Part shown: positions 25,359 through 34,061 of the stretch, piece by piece
How positions within the stretch are numbered: the stretch's first letter is position 1
Layout of the letters: every line of letters starts with the position of its first letter
DNA from: Oscillospiraceae bacterium
GTDB lineage: Bacteria > Bacillota > Clostridia > Oscillospirales > Oscillospiraceae
Direction: 5' to 3'
Assembly: GCA_020025295.1 (NCBI GenBank)
Contig: JAHHSJ010000005.1
Location: 1-64,000 of the forward strand
DNA length: 64,000 nt
Program-made: the position numbers and the translations under genes
Notes under the pieces: model-generated
Told to the model about the DNA's origin: nothing
Databases searched by the model: none
What the model saw: only the letters and a program-made list of their open reading frames with translations

Positions 25359-26047
25359 AGGAAGTTTTGGTGCAGTCCGCCTATTTCGGCGTGGTGTTGA
25401 GCCTGTTGGCCTTTTATGTCGGCTGCTGGGCCAAGAAAAAGCTGAAAAAAGAGTTTGTAAACCCCCTTCTCATCAGCGTAGTTCTGGTGATCGGGGTTTT
25501 GGTGTTGTTTAATATTTCCTATGAATCCTACGAAACAAGCGCCAAGTACCTGAGTTATTTGCTGACCCCTACCACGGTCTGTCTGGCGGTGCCGCTCTAT
25601 GAGCAGCTGTCCCAGCTGAAACGGCATTGGAAGGCTATTTTTGCCGGAATCTTTGCCGGAGCCCTGACCAGTCTGGCGAGCGTGCTGGCTATGTCCGTCC
25701 TGTTCGGTCTGACTCATCAGCAGTATGTCACCCTTCTGCCCAAGTCCGTCACCACAGCCATCGGCATTGGCGTGGTGGAGGAGTTAGGCGGTGTGGTCAG
25801 CATTACCGCCACGGTGATCGTCATTACCGGCGTGCTGGGCAATATGATCGGAGAGAGTGTGCTCCGGCGCTTCCATATCACCGAGCCGGTGGCCAAAGGC
25901 GTAGCAATGGGCACTTCCGCTCATGCGGTTGGAACGGCAAAAGCCATTGAGATGGGCGAGGTGGAAGGAGCCATGAGCGGCCTTTCCATTGCGGTGTCCG
26001 GTCTGCTCACCGCCATCGGAGCATCTATGTTCGCTATGTTCTGGTAA
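25355..26047 (+). CDS. lrgB: LrgB family protein
   Basis: This 230-residue protein has about seven membrane segments and the family motifs YLLTPTTVCLAVPLYEQ, LLPKSVTTAIGIGVVEELGG and HAVGTAKAIEMGEVEGAMSGLS. It begins at the ATG overlapping the lrgA stop codon, with GGCGGAGC before it; an upstream in-frame ATG would overlap lrgA by about 40 bp. LrgB works with LrgA in the membrane. Confidence 0.9.
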   Translation: MKEVLVQSAYFGVVLSLLAFYVGCWAKKKLKKEFVNPLLISVVLVIGVLVLFNISYESYETSAKYLSYLLTPTTVCLAVPLYEQLSQLKRHWKAIFAGIFAGALTSLASVLAMSVLFGLTHQQYVTLLPKSVTTAIGIGVVEELGGVVSITATVIVITGVLGNMIGESVLRRFHITEPVAKGVAMGTSAHAVGTAKAIEMGEVEGAMSGLSIAVSGLLTAIGASMFAMFW

Positions 26048-26055
26048 CGAAAACG

Positions 26056-26103
26056 AAACACGCCATGAAATCGGAAGCTCCGATTTCATGGCGTGTTTTT
26101 TTG
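26056..26103. terminator. Bidirectional terminator between lrgB and the ABC importer operon
   Basis: A perfect 20-bp stem (26056-26075, 26079-26098) with loop AGC is followed by TTTTTTG on the plus strand, with A-rich sequence before it. Confidence 0.92.
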
Positions 26104-26118
26104 CTTTTTGCTGAAAAA

Positions 26119-27027
26119 TCAGGTGGAAGTGGGGTCCAGAGCATCCCGAAGAGCGTCGCCAATGAAGTTGATGGCAACGACCAGCAGGATGATGACCAGT
26201 CCGGGGGGAACCCAGAGCCAAGGCTTTCCGGTGAGGATGGACAGGTTCTCCGCACCGTTGAGCATGTTGCCCAGAGAAGGGGTGGGAAGCTGAATGCCCA
26301 TGCCAAGGAAGCTGAGGGCGGCCTCGTCCAGAATGCTGAGGGCCACCACGCTGGTGGCGTATACCAGAACCGGAGCAATGGTGTTGGGGAGAATGTCGCT
26401 GAAGAGGAGATAGCGTCGGGGCATACCGCTGAGCTGACTGCTCTTCACGAAGTTGGACTCTCGCAGGGACAGCACATTTCCTCGCACCAGACGGGCAACA
26501 CCGGGCCAGTCCACCAGACCCAGAATAAAGATGATGGTCCACAGTCCGGGCTCAAAGATGGAGGCGGCCACCAGAACCAGAAGCACATAGGGGAAGCTCA
26601 TGATGGCGTCAGTAATACGCATGATAATCATGTCCACCACGCCGCCGAAGAAGCCGCTGATCAGGCCCAGAACCACGCCCACGACCGTGGAAACGCCGGC
26701 GGCCATAATGCCCACCAGCAGGCTGATCCGAGTGCCGTGGAGCAAACGACTCAGCTGATCGCGTCCGATCTGATCGGTGCCCAGCCAGTGCTTGATGGAG
26801 GGAGCCTGAGAAAAGGTGCCCACGGTTTCGGCCGGGTCGTAGGGGTAGAAGAAGGGGACCACCACGGCAATCAGCACAAGGACGGCAAGCAGAATACAGC
26901 TGACCATCGCCAGCTTGTGGCGCTTGAATCGACGGCGGATGGTTTGCAGATAGGTTTCACTTTCCTGAGGGGAGAGGACCACTTTTTCCTTGCTGATCTG
27001 CTCTTTCATATACTGTTTTCGGTTCAT
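26119..27027 (-). CDS. ABC importer permease (DppC/OppC type)
   Basis: The 302-residue inner-membrane permease has an N-terminal cytosolic stretch, a first membrane helix, the HWLGTDQIGRDQLSRLLHGTRISL segment of OppC/DppC proteins, five further helices and the EAA loop (DEAALSFLGMGIQLPTPSLGNML). It forms the channel with the other permease. It is the last gene of a five-gene operon and overlaps the DppB-like gene by 4 bp. The substrate is likely a peptide, but nickel or opine importers share the family. Confidence 0.92.
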   Translation of the reverse strand: MNRKQYMKEQISKEKVVLSPQESETYLQTIRRRFKRHKLAMVSCILLAVLVLIAVVVPFFYPYDPAETVGTFSQAPSIKHWLGTDQIGRDQLSRLLHGTRISLLVGIMAAGVSTVVGVVLGLISGFFGGVVDMIIMRITDAIMSFPYVLLVLVAASIFEPGLWTIIFILGLVDWPGVARLVRGNVLSLRESNFVKSSQLSGMPRRYLLFSDILPNTIAPVLVYATSVVALSILDEAALSFLGMGIQLPTPSLGNMLNGAENLSILTGKPWLWVPPGLVIILLVVAINFIGDALRDALDPTST

Positions 27028-27986
27028 GCGCGCGCCTCCTTCTGGAAGGAGATGGTGGGATCAACCACGGCATAGAGAATGTCGGTGATCAGATTTCCCA
27101 CAAGCACCACCACGGCAGTGAACAGGCACACGCCCATAATAACGGGGTAGTCACGGCTGGTGATGGCGTTCATGGTCATCAGGCCCAGTCCGGGCCAGGA
27201 AAAGACCTGCTCTACGACCACAGCACCGCCGAACAGCATGGGAATCTCCATGCCGATGACGGTGATGACCGTGAGCATGGCGTTGCGAAGGGCGTGCTTG
27301 TAGATGACTCGGTTGCGACCGATGCCTTTGGCACGGGCGGTGCGGAGGTAATCCTGCTGGAGGATGCCCAGCACGGCGGAGCGGAAATAGCGGATGTTGG
27401 TGCCGGCCAGACCGAAGGACAGCACGAGGGTGGGCATAATCATGTGTTTCACCACATCCCAGAAGCCGCCGCCCACACCCAGCGTGGTCATGCCGGAGGA
27501 GGGCAGCCAGCCCAGCCGCACGGTGAACAGGTAGATGAGCAGCAGACCCAGAAAGAAGCTGGGAACGCTGGAACCCAGAAAGGAGAGGGACACCACGGTG
27601 TAATCGCCCTTGGAGTAGGCGTGGGTGGCGGAGAAAATGCCGCCCAGCAGGCTGAAAATCAGGCTCAGCACCAGAGCCGCACCCATCAGCAGCAGGGTGG
27701 GGCCGAGATGAGCGCCGATCATGGTGGAAACGGGCTGGAAGGTGGAGTAACTGACGCCCAGATCCCCCTGAAGCAGACCGAACAGCCAGATAAAGTACTG
27801 AACAAAGGCAGGCTTGTCCAAGCCCCAGTTAATGGCACGCTGTGCCAGAGCCGCTTCGGAAACACGGGCGCCGCCCATCATTTCCAGCGGGTTGCCGGAC
27901 AGGCTCATCAGGGCAAAATCAATGACCGTGATGAGCAGCAGCACGGGAATGGCGATGAGAATACGCTTTGCGATGTATTTTGCCAA
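27024..27986 (-). CDS. ABC importer permease (DppB/OppB type)
   Basis: The 320-residue permease begins MAKYIAKRILIAIPVLLLITVIDFALM, the typical DppB N-terminus. It has LGVSYSTFQPVSTMI in the first periplasm-facing region and the cytosolic coupling loop YLRTARAKGIGRNRVIYKHALRNAM, followed by the family-typical VVVEQVFSWPGLG. It pairs with the DppC-like subunit. The gene starts directly after the stop codon of the ATP-binding gene, indicating tight coupling. Confidence 0.92.
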   Translation of the reverse strand: MAKYIAKRILIAIPVLLLITVIDFALMSLSGNPLEMMGGARVSEAALAQRAINWGLDKPAFVQYFIWLFGLLQGDLGVSYSTFQPVSTMIGAHLGPTLLLMGAALVLSLIFSLLGGIFSATHAYSKGDYTVVSLSFLGSSVPSFFLGLLLIYLFTVRLGWLPSSGMTTLGVGGGFWDVVKHMIMPTLVLSFGLAGTNIRYFRSAVLGILQQDYLRTARAKGIGRNRVIYKHALRNAMLTVITVIGMEIPMLFGGAVVVEQVFSWPGLGLMTMNAITSRDYPVIMGVCLFTAVVVLVGNLITDILYAVVDPTISFQKEARA

Positions 27987-28982
27987 TTAGTTCGCCTCCT
28001 TTTCTGCTCGGCGGCAGGTGGTCAGGTGATTGCTGCCTTCAAAGAGGGGACGAAGTTCCCCGGTGTAGTGATTGCATTCCTCGGTGGCAAAGGGACACCG
28101 GGGCAGGAAACGGCAGCCCTTGGGGGCGTCCACCGGAGAGATGGCTTCACTCCGGAGGGTGATGCCATCGTTGCCCCGCACCGCAGGATCCGGGGTGGGC
28201 ACTGCGTCACAAAGGGCCCGGGTGTAGGGATGCACCGGGTTGCGGAACAGCTCCTTTGCATCGGCAATTTCAATGATCTGCCCCAGATACATCACCGCAA
28301 TCCGCTGGCTCACATAGTTGACTGCACCCAAACCATGACCGATAAAGAGATAGGTGAGCCCCAGTTCCTGCTGAAGAGAGCGGAACAGGTTCAGAATTTG
28401 CGCCTGAATAGACACATCCAGAGCGCTGACCGGCTCGTCGCAGACGATCAGCTTGGGATGGAGGGACAGTGCCTTCGCAATGGCGATGCGCTGCCGCTGT
28501 CCGCCGGAGAATTCGTGGGGATAGCGGTTCTTTGCGCTTTTGGGCATGCCCACCATGTCCAGCAGCCGGTCTACCTCGGCCTCTGCCGTGGAGCGGGTGG
28601 CAAGACCGTGATAGATCATGGGGTCAGACAGAATCTGAAAGATATGTTTTTGAGGGTTCAGGGAAGAATAGCTGTCCTGAAAGACCATCTGAAGGTCGGT
28701 TCGCACCTGCTTCAGCTCCTCGTTGGAAGCGGTGGTCAGCTCAAGCCCTTTGTAGCGAATGGAGCCGGAGGTGGGCTTTTCCAGCCGGACGATCTGGCGT
28801 CCGATGGTGCTTTTGCCGCAGCCGGATTCACCCACCAGACCCAGAGTGGTGCCTTCCTCAATGGAGAAGCTCACATCGTCCACGGCGTGGACATGACCGG
28901 TGACCCGGGACAGAAATCCTCCCTTGATGGGGTAATGAACGCAGAGGCGTTCGACCTGTAAGATAGGAGTGTGTTCGCTCAT
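27987..28982 (-). CDS. ABC importer ATP-binding protein (OppF/DppF type)
   Basis: A 331-residue ATPase with Walker A GESGCGKST, Q loop MVFQDSYSSLNP, signature FSGGQRQRIAIAKAL, Walker B LIVCDEPVSALD and a GHGLGAVNY switch region. In that last segment the usual switch His sits as IGHGL instead of ISHDL, a variation seen in some OppF proteins. The C-terminal oligopeptide/dipeptide extension carries the Cys cluster CRFLPRCPFATEEC, which can bind a 4Fe-4S cluster in relatives. It acts as a heterodimer with the OppD-like protein, whose gene overlaps by 4 bp. Confidence 0.92.
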   Translation of the reverse strand: MSEHTPILQVERLCVHYPIKGGFLSRVTGHVHAVDDVSFSIEEGTTLGLVGESGCGKSTIGRQIVRLEKPTSGSIRYKGLELTTASNEELKQVRTDLQMVFQDSYSSLNPQKHIFQILSDPMIYHGLATRSTAEAEVDRLLDMVGMPKSAKNRYPHEFSGGQRQRIAIAKALSLHPKLIVCDEPVSALDVSIQAQILNLFRSLQQELGLTYLFIGHGLGAVNYVSQRIAVMYLGQIIEIADAKELFRNPVHPYTRALCDAVPTPDPAVRGNDGITLRSEAISPVDAPKGCRFLPRCPFATEECNHYTGELRPLFEGSNHLTTCRRAEKEAN

Positions 28983-29962
28983 TTCTCAACCTCCTTTGCC
29001 CGATGGCAGCGCACAAAGTGCCCGGGGCCGTGTTCCAAGGTTTCCTGCGTCTGCTCACATTCGGCAGTAGCGTAGGGGCAGCGGGAACGGAAGCGGCAGC
29101 CCTGCATATTCTGATAACGCTCCGGCACGGTGTCCCGGATGGATTCCAGTACCCGGTCGTCGGAGTCAGAAATGCTGGGCACACTCTTGAGCAGCATCTG
29201 GGTGTAGGGGTGGGCAGGATGGTGGAACAGCTCCATCACCGGGGCCTCTTCTACCACCTGACCGGCATACATGACCAGCACCTGATCGGCCATCTGAGCC
29301 ACCAGACCCATGTCGTGGGTGATGAGGATGATGCTCATGCCGTTTTCCTTTTGAAGCTGCTGCAGCAGCTTCATGATCTGCTTCTGGATGGTTACATCCA
29401 GCGCGGTGGTGGGTTCATCGGCAATCAGCAGCTTGGGGTCACAGCTGAGGGCCATAGCGATCATCACACGCTGCCGCTGTCCGCCGGACAGAGTGTGGGG
29501 GTAGCTTCGGAAAGTGTTTTCCGGGTCCGGCAGTCCTACTTTTTCCAACAGGGACAAGGCACGCTGCTTGGCGCTCTTTTTATCCAAAGACAGATGAATC
29601 CGGATGGACTCCATCAGCTGATTTCCGATGGTAAACACCGGGTTCAGACTGGTCAGTGCGTCTTGAAAGATCATAGAAATTTCGCTGCCCCGGATGCGGT
29701 CCAGCTGCTTTTCCGACAGATTGGTGATGGGTTTGCCATCGAAGATAATTTCACCGCTGCTGATGCGTCCGTTTCGGCTCAGCAGCCCCATCACAGAAAG
29801 GCAAGTTACACTCTTACCGCAGCCGGACTCACCGACGATACAGAGAGTCTGTCCGGGGTAGGCATTGAAGCTGACATCATCCACCACGGTGCCTGCACTG
29901 AAGTCACTGGTAAAGACGGTGTTCATGTGTTGAACGGAAAGAATAGGTTCCAAAGCGATCAC
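28979..29962 (-). CDS. ABC importer ATP-binding protein (OppD/DppD type)
   Basis: A 327-residue ATPase with Walker A GESGCGKSV, Q loop MIFQDALTSLNPV, signature LSGGQRQRVMIAMAL, Walker B LLIADEPTTALD and switch ITHDMGLVAQMAD. The C-terminal extension has CRFRSRCPYATAEC, the Cys pattern common to OppD/DppD. The gene lies 143 bp downstream of the binding-protein gene, with two hairpins in the gap that may reduce its expression relative to the binding protein. Confidence 0.92.
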   Translation of the reverse strand: MIALEPILSVQHMNTVFTSDFSAGTVVDDVSFNAYPGQTLCIVGESGCGKSVTCLSVMGLLSRNGRISSGEIIFDGKPITNLSEKQLDRIRGSEISMIFQDALTSLNPVFTIGNQLMESIRIHLSLDKKSAKQRALSLLEKVGLPDPENTFRSYPHTLSGGQRQRVMIAMALSCDPKLLIADEPTTALDVTIQKQIMKLLQQLQKENGMSIILITHDMGLVAQMADQVLVMYAGQVVEEAPVMELFHHPAHPYTQMLLKSVPSISDSDDRVLESIRDTVPERYQNMQGCRFRSRCPYATAECEQTQETLEHGPGHFVRCHRAKEVEK

Positions 29963-29998
29963 TTCCTTCGTACAAAAGAGTAAAAAGACATCAATCTT

Positions 29999-30087
29999 TC
30001 CTCAATTCAAGCCGACGGATTGAGTTGAGGAAAAACCAAGGTATTGCTTGGAAAAGAGCGGTACGCCGATTTTTCGGCGTACCGCTC
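29999..30087 (-). terminator. Two hairpins between binding-protein and ATPase genes (attenuator)
   Basis: A perfect 14-bp stem (30056-30069, 30074-30087) exits into TTTTCC on the minus strand. A second stem with one mismatch lies at about 29999-30030. They probably give partial termination, making the binding protein more abundant than the membrane components. Confidence 0.65.
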
Positions 30088-30105
30088 GCAGCGGTTTTGC
30101 GTGGA

Positions 30106-31719
30106 TTAGTTGGCAAGGGTCCATTCGTGGATGTTGTTGATGGAACCGTACATGGTGGGATGAGCGCCTTCCAGACGGTTGTTCTCTGCACCCAGAGGAC
30201 CGTTGATGTAGAGGTCAATCATGGGGACGCTCTGCTGCACATAGGTGTCCACATGGAGCAGCGCCTCGGCATAGACCTCGGAATCGTTGGTGCTCCAAAG
30301 CACATCCAGCTGCTCAGCTACCGTGTCCGTCAGGTTGTGGCACCAGCTGTCCAGAACGAACTTCACATCCCAAGAGGGGTCCACCGGGGGATAGGTGTAC
30401 TGCAAAGCCACCATAGCGGCGTCATCCTTGCCGGCCAGACCCATCAGGGTGTCCAGATCGACGGTCTTGATGTCCACCTGAATGCCCACGGAACTCCAAG
30501 CCTGCTGTGCCAGCTGAAGCGCCAGCGCCAGCTGAGCGTCACCGCTGTTGGCGTAGAGAGTGTAGGTGGTTTTGGGGTTCCAGCCCTCTTCTGTGGCCTT
30601 GGCCACCAGAGCCTTTGCACCTTCCACATCGTAGGCGGTGGGAGTCAGGTCCTTCCAGTAGGGACCGTCGGGCACAGCAAAGCCGTCAGCGTAAGTTCCG
30701 TTGCCGCCCAGCAGGCCGGTGACCAGCTGATCTCGATTCAGAGCCAGCAGCATGGCACGGCGAATGTTTTCGTTGTCAACGATATTGGTGTTGAAGAAGA
30801 TGTTTTCCACGGAGTAAGCGGTACCGTGCTCGCTGGTCACATTTTTGAGAGACTTGATGTTGTCATAGTCCTCGATTTCGATGGTGCCCAGCAGGGGAGG
30901 GACGAGGTCGATTTCACCGGACTGCAGCCCGGCGTACAAGCCTGCACCGTCCACAATCTTGATGTTGGCGTTGGGGATGTTGACCGGGCCACGCCAGTAG
31001 GCGTCGTTGGCGGTGTAGGTCACATAGTGGTTGCTGTTGAAGCTGGTGGCCTTGTAGGGGCCGCTGACCACATCGGGGTGCGTGAACCAGTCGTAGGCGG
31101 CAAGCTCATTCTCCGGCACATCAGCCAGCACATGGGCAGGCATGGGAGCGATGAACTGAGCGTAGCCGTTGAGGAAGCTCACCAGGTTGATTTCGTTTTT
31201 GAAGGTGAAAGTGACGGTCTTTTCGTCCACCGCCTTCACGCCTTCCAGCGTGGTAGCGCCCTCAGGGAGGTAACCGCTTTCATCGTCGGTGCCCACCAGA
31301 GCGTGGAGCATCATAGCGGGATTAGCAATCACGGGGGAGGCAAGACGAGTCATGGTAAAGACGACATCGTCAGCAGTAATGGGAGTGCCGTCGCTCCAAG
31401 TGGCGTCATCATTGATGTGGACGGTGTAAGTGAGATTGTCGTCCGTCGTGATGGAGTCAGCCAGCATATATTCAAACTCAGCGTTGGAGTCCAGAGCCAC
31501 CAAAGGCAGGAACTGGAGGCTGATGGCGTAATAATCGGAGAGGACGCCGCTGATCAGAACCGGATTCAGAGAACCGATGCTGGCAGTACAGCCGATGTTG
31601 ACTGCGTTCTTCGACGAGGAAGAAGTGCTCTGCGTCGGATCAGAACCGCAGGAAACCAAAGACAAGGTCAGCAACAGGGCCAGCATAAGAGCGGACAGGC
31701 GGCAAAAAATTTTTTTCAT
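30106..31719 (-). CDS. ABC importer substrate-binding lipoprotein (SBP family 5)
   Basis: The 537-residue protein has a lipoprotein signal peptide with lipobox LVSC (Cys24), followed by a Ser/Thr-rich linker and the family 5 (peptide/nickel) binding-protein fold. Typical segments are the N-terminal IGSLNPVLISG, WSDGTPITADDVVFTM, VSGPYKAT and NIRRAMLLALNRDQLV. It is anchored outside the membrane and delivers ligand to the downstream permeases. The ligand is uncertain; peptides are most common. AAGGGAGCTT precedes the ATG. Promoter sequence TATAAT lies near 31780 on the minus strand. Confidence 0.92.
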   Translation of the reverse strand: MKKIFCRLSALMLALLLTLSLVSCGSDPTQSTSSSSKNAVNIGCTASIGSLNPVLISGVLSDYYAISLQFLPLVALDSNAEFEYMLADSITTDDNLTYTVHINDDATWSDGTPITADDVVFTMTRLASPVIANPAMMLHALVGTDDESGYLPEGATTLEGVKAVDEKTVTFTFKNEINLVSFLNGYAQFIAPMPAHVLADVPENELAAYDWFTHPDVVSGPYKATSFNSNHYVTYTANDAYWRGPVNIPNANIKIVDGAGLYAGLQSGEIDLVPPLLGTIEIEDYDNIKSLKNVTSEHGTAYSVENIFFNTNIVDNENIRRAMLLALNRDQLVTGLLGGNGTYADGFAVPDGPYWKDLTPTAYDVEGAKALVAKATEEGWNPKTTYTLYANSGDAQLALALQLAQQAWSSVGIQVDIKTVDLDTLMGLAGKDDAAMVALQYTYPPVDPSWDVKFVLDSWCHNLTDTVAEQLDVLWSTNDSEVYAEALLHVDTYVQQSVPMIDLYINGPLGAENNRLEGAHPTMYGSINNIHEWTLAN

Positions 31720-31851
31720 GGATCAAGCTCCCTTCTTAAGGTAAAATTGTGCAATTTATCGCAAACTACACCAGCTACATTATAAAGGAAAAACACAGAA
31801 GAAGTCCAGCTTTTTTTCCTTGGATAAGAATGTGAAAAGCGAGGAAGGAAC

Positions 31852-31882
31852 AAAAAAGTCGGGCGCCCATAAGCGGACGCCC
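31852..31882 (-). terminator. Terminator of the thioesterase gene
   Basis: An 8-bp GC-rich stem with one G-T pair (31861-31868, 31875-31882) exits into CTTTTTTG on the minus strand. Confidence 0.78.
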
Positions 31883-31912
31883 AACGGGGATCAAACAGAA
31901 CCGGAACAGCGG

Positions 31913-32302
31913 TCAGGACAGCTTCTTTGCGTCGGTTTTGGACTGGAATTTCTCGCCATCCACCAGAAAACGCTCGTGGGTGCCCTTACCGATGAGTCCT
32001 GCCTCGTCGTAAACGGCAGCAGAGAAGACCAGTCGGCGGCGATCCACTTCTACCAGAGCGGTTTTTGCGGTAACCTTCATACCCACCGGAGTGGCGGCCA
32101 AATGCTGGATGTTGAGGCTGGTTCCGACGGTGGTCTGCCCCTCTTCCAGTTCAGAGGCAATGCTCATCAGGGCCGTTTTTTCGATGAGAGCGATCATAGC
32201 AGGAGTGGCAAACACATCCAGAGAGCCGCTGCCCATGGTTTTAGCGGTGTTGGTCTGATCTACCACCACGGTCTGTTCGCCCAGAATACCGGTGTTCAAC
32301 AT
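31913..32302 (-). CDS. Hot-dog thioesterase family protein (FlK-like)
   Basis: A 129-residue single-domain protein resembling the fluoroacetyl-CoA thioesterase-like hot-dog family. It has VFATPAMIALIEKTALMSIAS (helix with the conserved Glu), GTSLNIQHLAATPVGMKVTAK (the catalytic-region His) and the terminal GLIGKGTHERFLVD. In ordinary bacteria such proteins are thought to hydrolyse short acyl-CoA species; substrate not evident. Start at 32302 follows GGAGGTCCTCC-type sequence. It is monocistronic, ended by the hairpin at 31861-31882. Confidence 0.85.
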   Translation of the reverse strand: MLNTGILGEQTVVVDQTNTAKTMGSGSLDVFATPAMIALIEKTALMSIASELEEGQTTVGTSLNIQHLAATPVGMKVTAKTALVEVDRRRLVFSAAVYDEAGLIGKGTHERFLVDGEKFQSKTDAKKLS

Positions 32303-32424
32303 AATTGGAGGACCTCCTCTAAATTTCAGTTGGCTTCATGATAACACAGGGAAGGCGATGATTCAAACAAACCGGGGCAAACATGGGGAAAATTCCGATT
32401 CGAAGGGAAATTTAAGCGAAAGAA

Positions 32425-32453
32425 TTGCCAAGCGGAGGAATGTGTGGTACAAT
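32425..32453 (+). promoter_or_regulatory. Promoter of tRNA-Leu
   Basis: TTGCCA (32425-32430), 17 bp, TACAAT (32448-32453). Transcription should begin near 32460, about 60 bp before the mature tRNA. Confidence 0.7.
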
Positions 32454-32463
32454 CTCGACAGTT

Positions 32464-32490
32464 CAAAGGGAGAGTTGCGCTCCCTTTTTG
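32464..32490 (+). terminator. Terminator-like hairpin in the tRNA leader
   Basis: CAAAGGGAG...CTCCCTTTTTG forms a stem with a 7-nt loop ending in five T, between the promoter and the tRNA. It would lie at the very 5' end of the precursor, so it may be a processing signal rather than a terminator. Confidence 0.45.
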
Positions 32491-32521
32491 ACTTTGCCAG
32501 AGGCAAGTAAACGGAATGTAT

Positions 32522-32606
32522 GCGGGTATGATGAAATTGGTAAACATGCTGGATTTAGGTTCCAGTGCCGCAAGGCTTGTGGGTTCGAGTCCCACTACCC
32601 GTACCA
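32522..32606 (+). tRNA. tRNA-Leu (anticodon UAG)
   Basis: The acceptor arm GCGGGTA pairs with TACCCGT (one G-U). The anticodon arm is CTGGA-TTTAGGT-TCCAG with anticodon TAG, reading CUN leucine codons. A class II variable arm (TGCCGCAAGGCT) follows, and the T arm contains GGTTCGAGTCC. The CCA end is encoded (32604-32606). It is a single tRNA gene with its own promoter and a strong terminator. Confidence 0.97.
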
Positions 32607-32610
32607 AAAT

Positions 32611-32642
32611 AAACGGGCACGACTCACATCGTGCCCGTTTTG
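32611..32642 (+). terminator. Terminator of tRNA-Leu
   Basis: A perfect 12-bp stem (32611-32622, 32629-32640) with a 6-nt loop ends in TTTT. Confidence 0.88.
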
Positions 32643-32682
32643 TCATGCTTTGGTGATACCAAGAGCGAACGCCAGTAAAAGA

Positions 32683-32712
32683 ACACCCCCACAGCATCTG
32701 CTGTGGGGGTGT
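32683..32712 (-). terminator. Terminator of the coiled-coil membrane protein gene
   Basis: A 14-bp perfect stem (32683-32696, 32699-32712) exits into TCTTTTAC on the minus strand. Confidence 0.75.
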
Positions 32713-32727
32713 GTTCGTTTTTCAGAG

Positions 32728-33750
32728 TTAAACTTCTGCCAGCCAAAGCTTTTTGGGAGCAAATTTTACCGTATATGCTCCGTCAGTGTCCATGCACTGC
32801 TCCGAATAAGCAGTTACCGTTTCAGAACCCATTTGCTCCTCTGCGCCCTTGCACGGAATGCCCTTGGCAGGAAGAGCAACGGGGATCACATCAACCAGTT
32901 TGCCCTCAAAATAGATGCTTGCGTCCAGCATGCCGTCAACCGCCCAAGAGACCGAGTCAGGAATGCCATCCGCATCTGCTTTGAAGTGGTTGCAAATGGA
33001 AACATTCAGTACCAGACTCTTTTGATTGTCTGCTTTTTGTACCGCTGCGTCCAATTCCAACGCATCGAACAAAACCTCCGTAGGTACCGTTTCCAGCACC
33101 AGTTTGTCCTTGGATTCCTTGATCTGCTGTTCGCAGTCGGCGATGGAATCCCGGGTATGACCGATTTGTTCGGTCAGATCTCTTGCCCACTGCTCCAGCT
33201 GTTCTGTGTGGGACTGAGCCCCGGTTTGGTTTTGTGCAACAATCTGCTCGTTTTCCCGCATAACATCTACTGTCGTGCCCACACCGGCCGATCTGCCGAC
33301 CAAGCCATTGGCAACTACGCCCACGATGGCCTTCTGGTTTTTAAGGGCCACCTGAGGAGGTGCTGAGGTTCTCGAGTGCTTACCAAGATTCGTTTTTTCC
33401 TGCTCAAGCCGGTGCAGTTCGTCTTCCAGAATCGACTTTTCTTCTTCCAGCATCCGTGTGCGCTTCTGAATGCCCTGCAAATCAGCAAGCTGACGATAGA
33501 ACTGCATGACACGGGCGTGCATTGGGTCAAATGCTCCTGCCTGCGTTCCGCATGACTCAGAAGTGTCCAGTCCTGCCGCACGATTGAATTTAACGGCGAA
33601 GCCCAGCACAACGATTCCGCCAATGAAACAGAGAATTGGCAGGATGCGGTGATCTCCAAGGATAAGAGTCAAAATTCCAGCCAAAACAGCAAGCAAACCG
33701 ATGATAAAAAGGATTGCAGCTGTTTTCTTGCTTTCCCGTTTGTCGTACAT
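32728..33750 (-). CDS. Two-helix membrane protein with coiled coil, unknown function
   Basis: I do not recognise this 340-residue protein. Two adjacent hydrophobic segments near the N-terminus (about residues 12-31 and 37-54) form a membrane hairpin. A charged heptad-like region follows (about 78-125, RTRMLEEEKSILEDELHRLEQEK), then a short AIVGVVANGLVGRSAGVG stretch, a second coiled coil (about 180-215), and a C-terminal globular part (about 225-340) rich in strands. GGGAGGC lies 6-12 nt upstream of the ATG. It is monocistronic. The shape suggests an envelope or stress-response protein, but this is only inference. Confidence 0.7.
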   Translation of the reverse strand: MYDKRESKKTAAILFIIGLLAVLAGILTLILGDHRILPILCFIGGIVVLGFAVKFNRAAGLDTSESCGTQAGAFDPMHARVMQFYRQLADLQGIQKRTRMLEEEKSILEDELHRLEQEKTNLGKHSRTSAPPQVALKNQKAIVGVVANGLVGRSAGVGTTVDVMRENEQIVAQNQTGAQSHTEQLEQWARDLTEQIGHTRDSIADCEQQIKESKDKLVLETVPTEVLFDALELDAAVQKADNQKSLVLNVSICNHFKADADGIPDSVSWAVDGMLDASIYFEGKLVDVIPVALPAKGIPCKGAEEQMGSETVTAYSEQCMDTDGAYTVKFAPKKLWLAEV

Positions 33751-33858
33751 AAGATTGCCTCCCTTTCTTGTTTGACAATGTAAGTCTGTAACGAGTGTTG
33801 CTTGGACTGAAAACGGACTTGATTAGATTGTAAAATATTCGCCTATGTAATTGAACCG

Positions 33859-33887
33859 AGTATACATCAACGGTCAATCGTTTGCAA
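33859..33887 (-). promoter_or_regulatory. Promoter of the coiled-coil membrane protein gene
   Basis: Minus-strand TTGCAA (33887-33882), 17 bp, TATACT (33864-33859), leaving a leader of about 100 nt. The rest of the 33751-34020 gap shows no gene. Confidence 0.6.
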
Positions 33888-34010
33888 GCTATTTCGTACT
33901 CCTAATGTTTAAATTTTCCATTTGCCGTGGAAGCGCTTTGCTGCACCTATGACCGCACCTGATTTCCTCGCTGGAAAGGGGTAAGATTTCTACTGCGGAG
34001 TCACACGAAC

Positions 34011-34057
34011 ATAAAACAAAAAGCACCGAAACGGCACTGCCGTTTCGGTGCTTTTTT
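34011..34057. terminator. Terminator of the P-type ATPase operon
   Basis: A 16-bp stem (34021-34036, 34038-34053; the real loop is CACTG) has A-rich sequence before it and TTTTTT after it, so it works in both directions. Confidence 0.9.
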
Positions 34058-34061
34058 ACTG

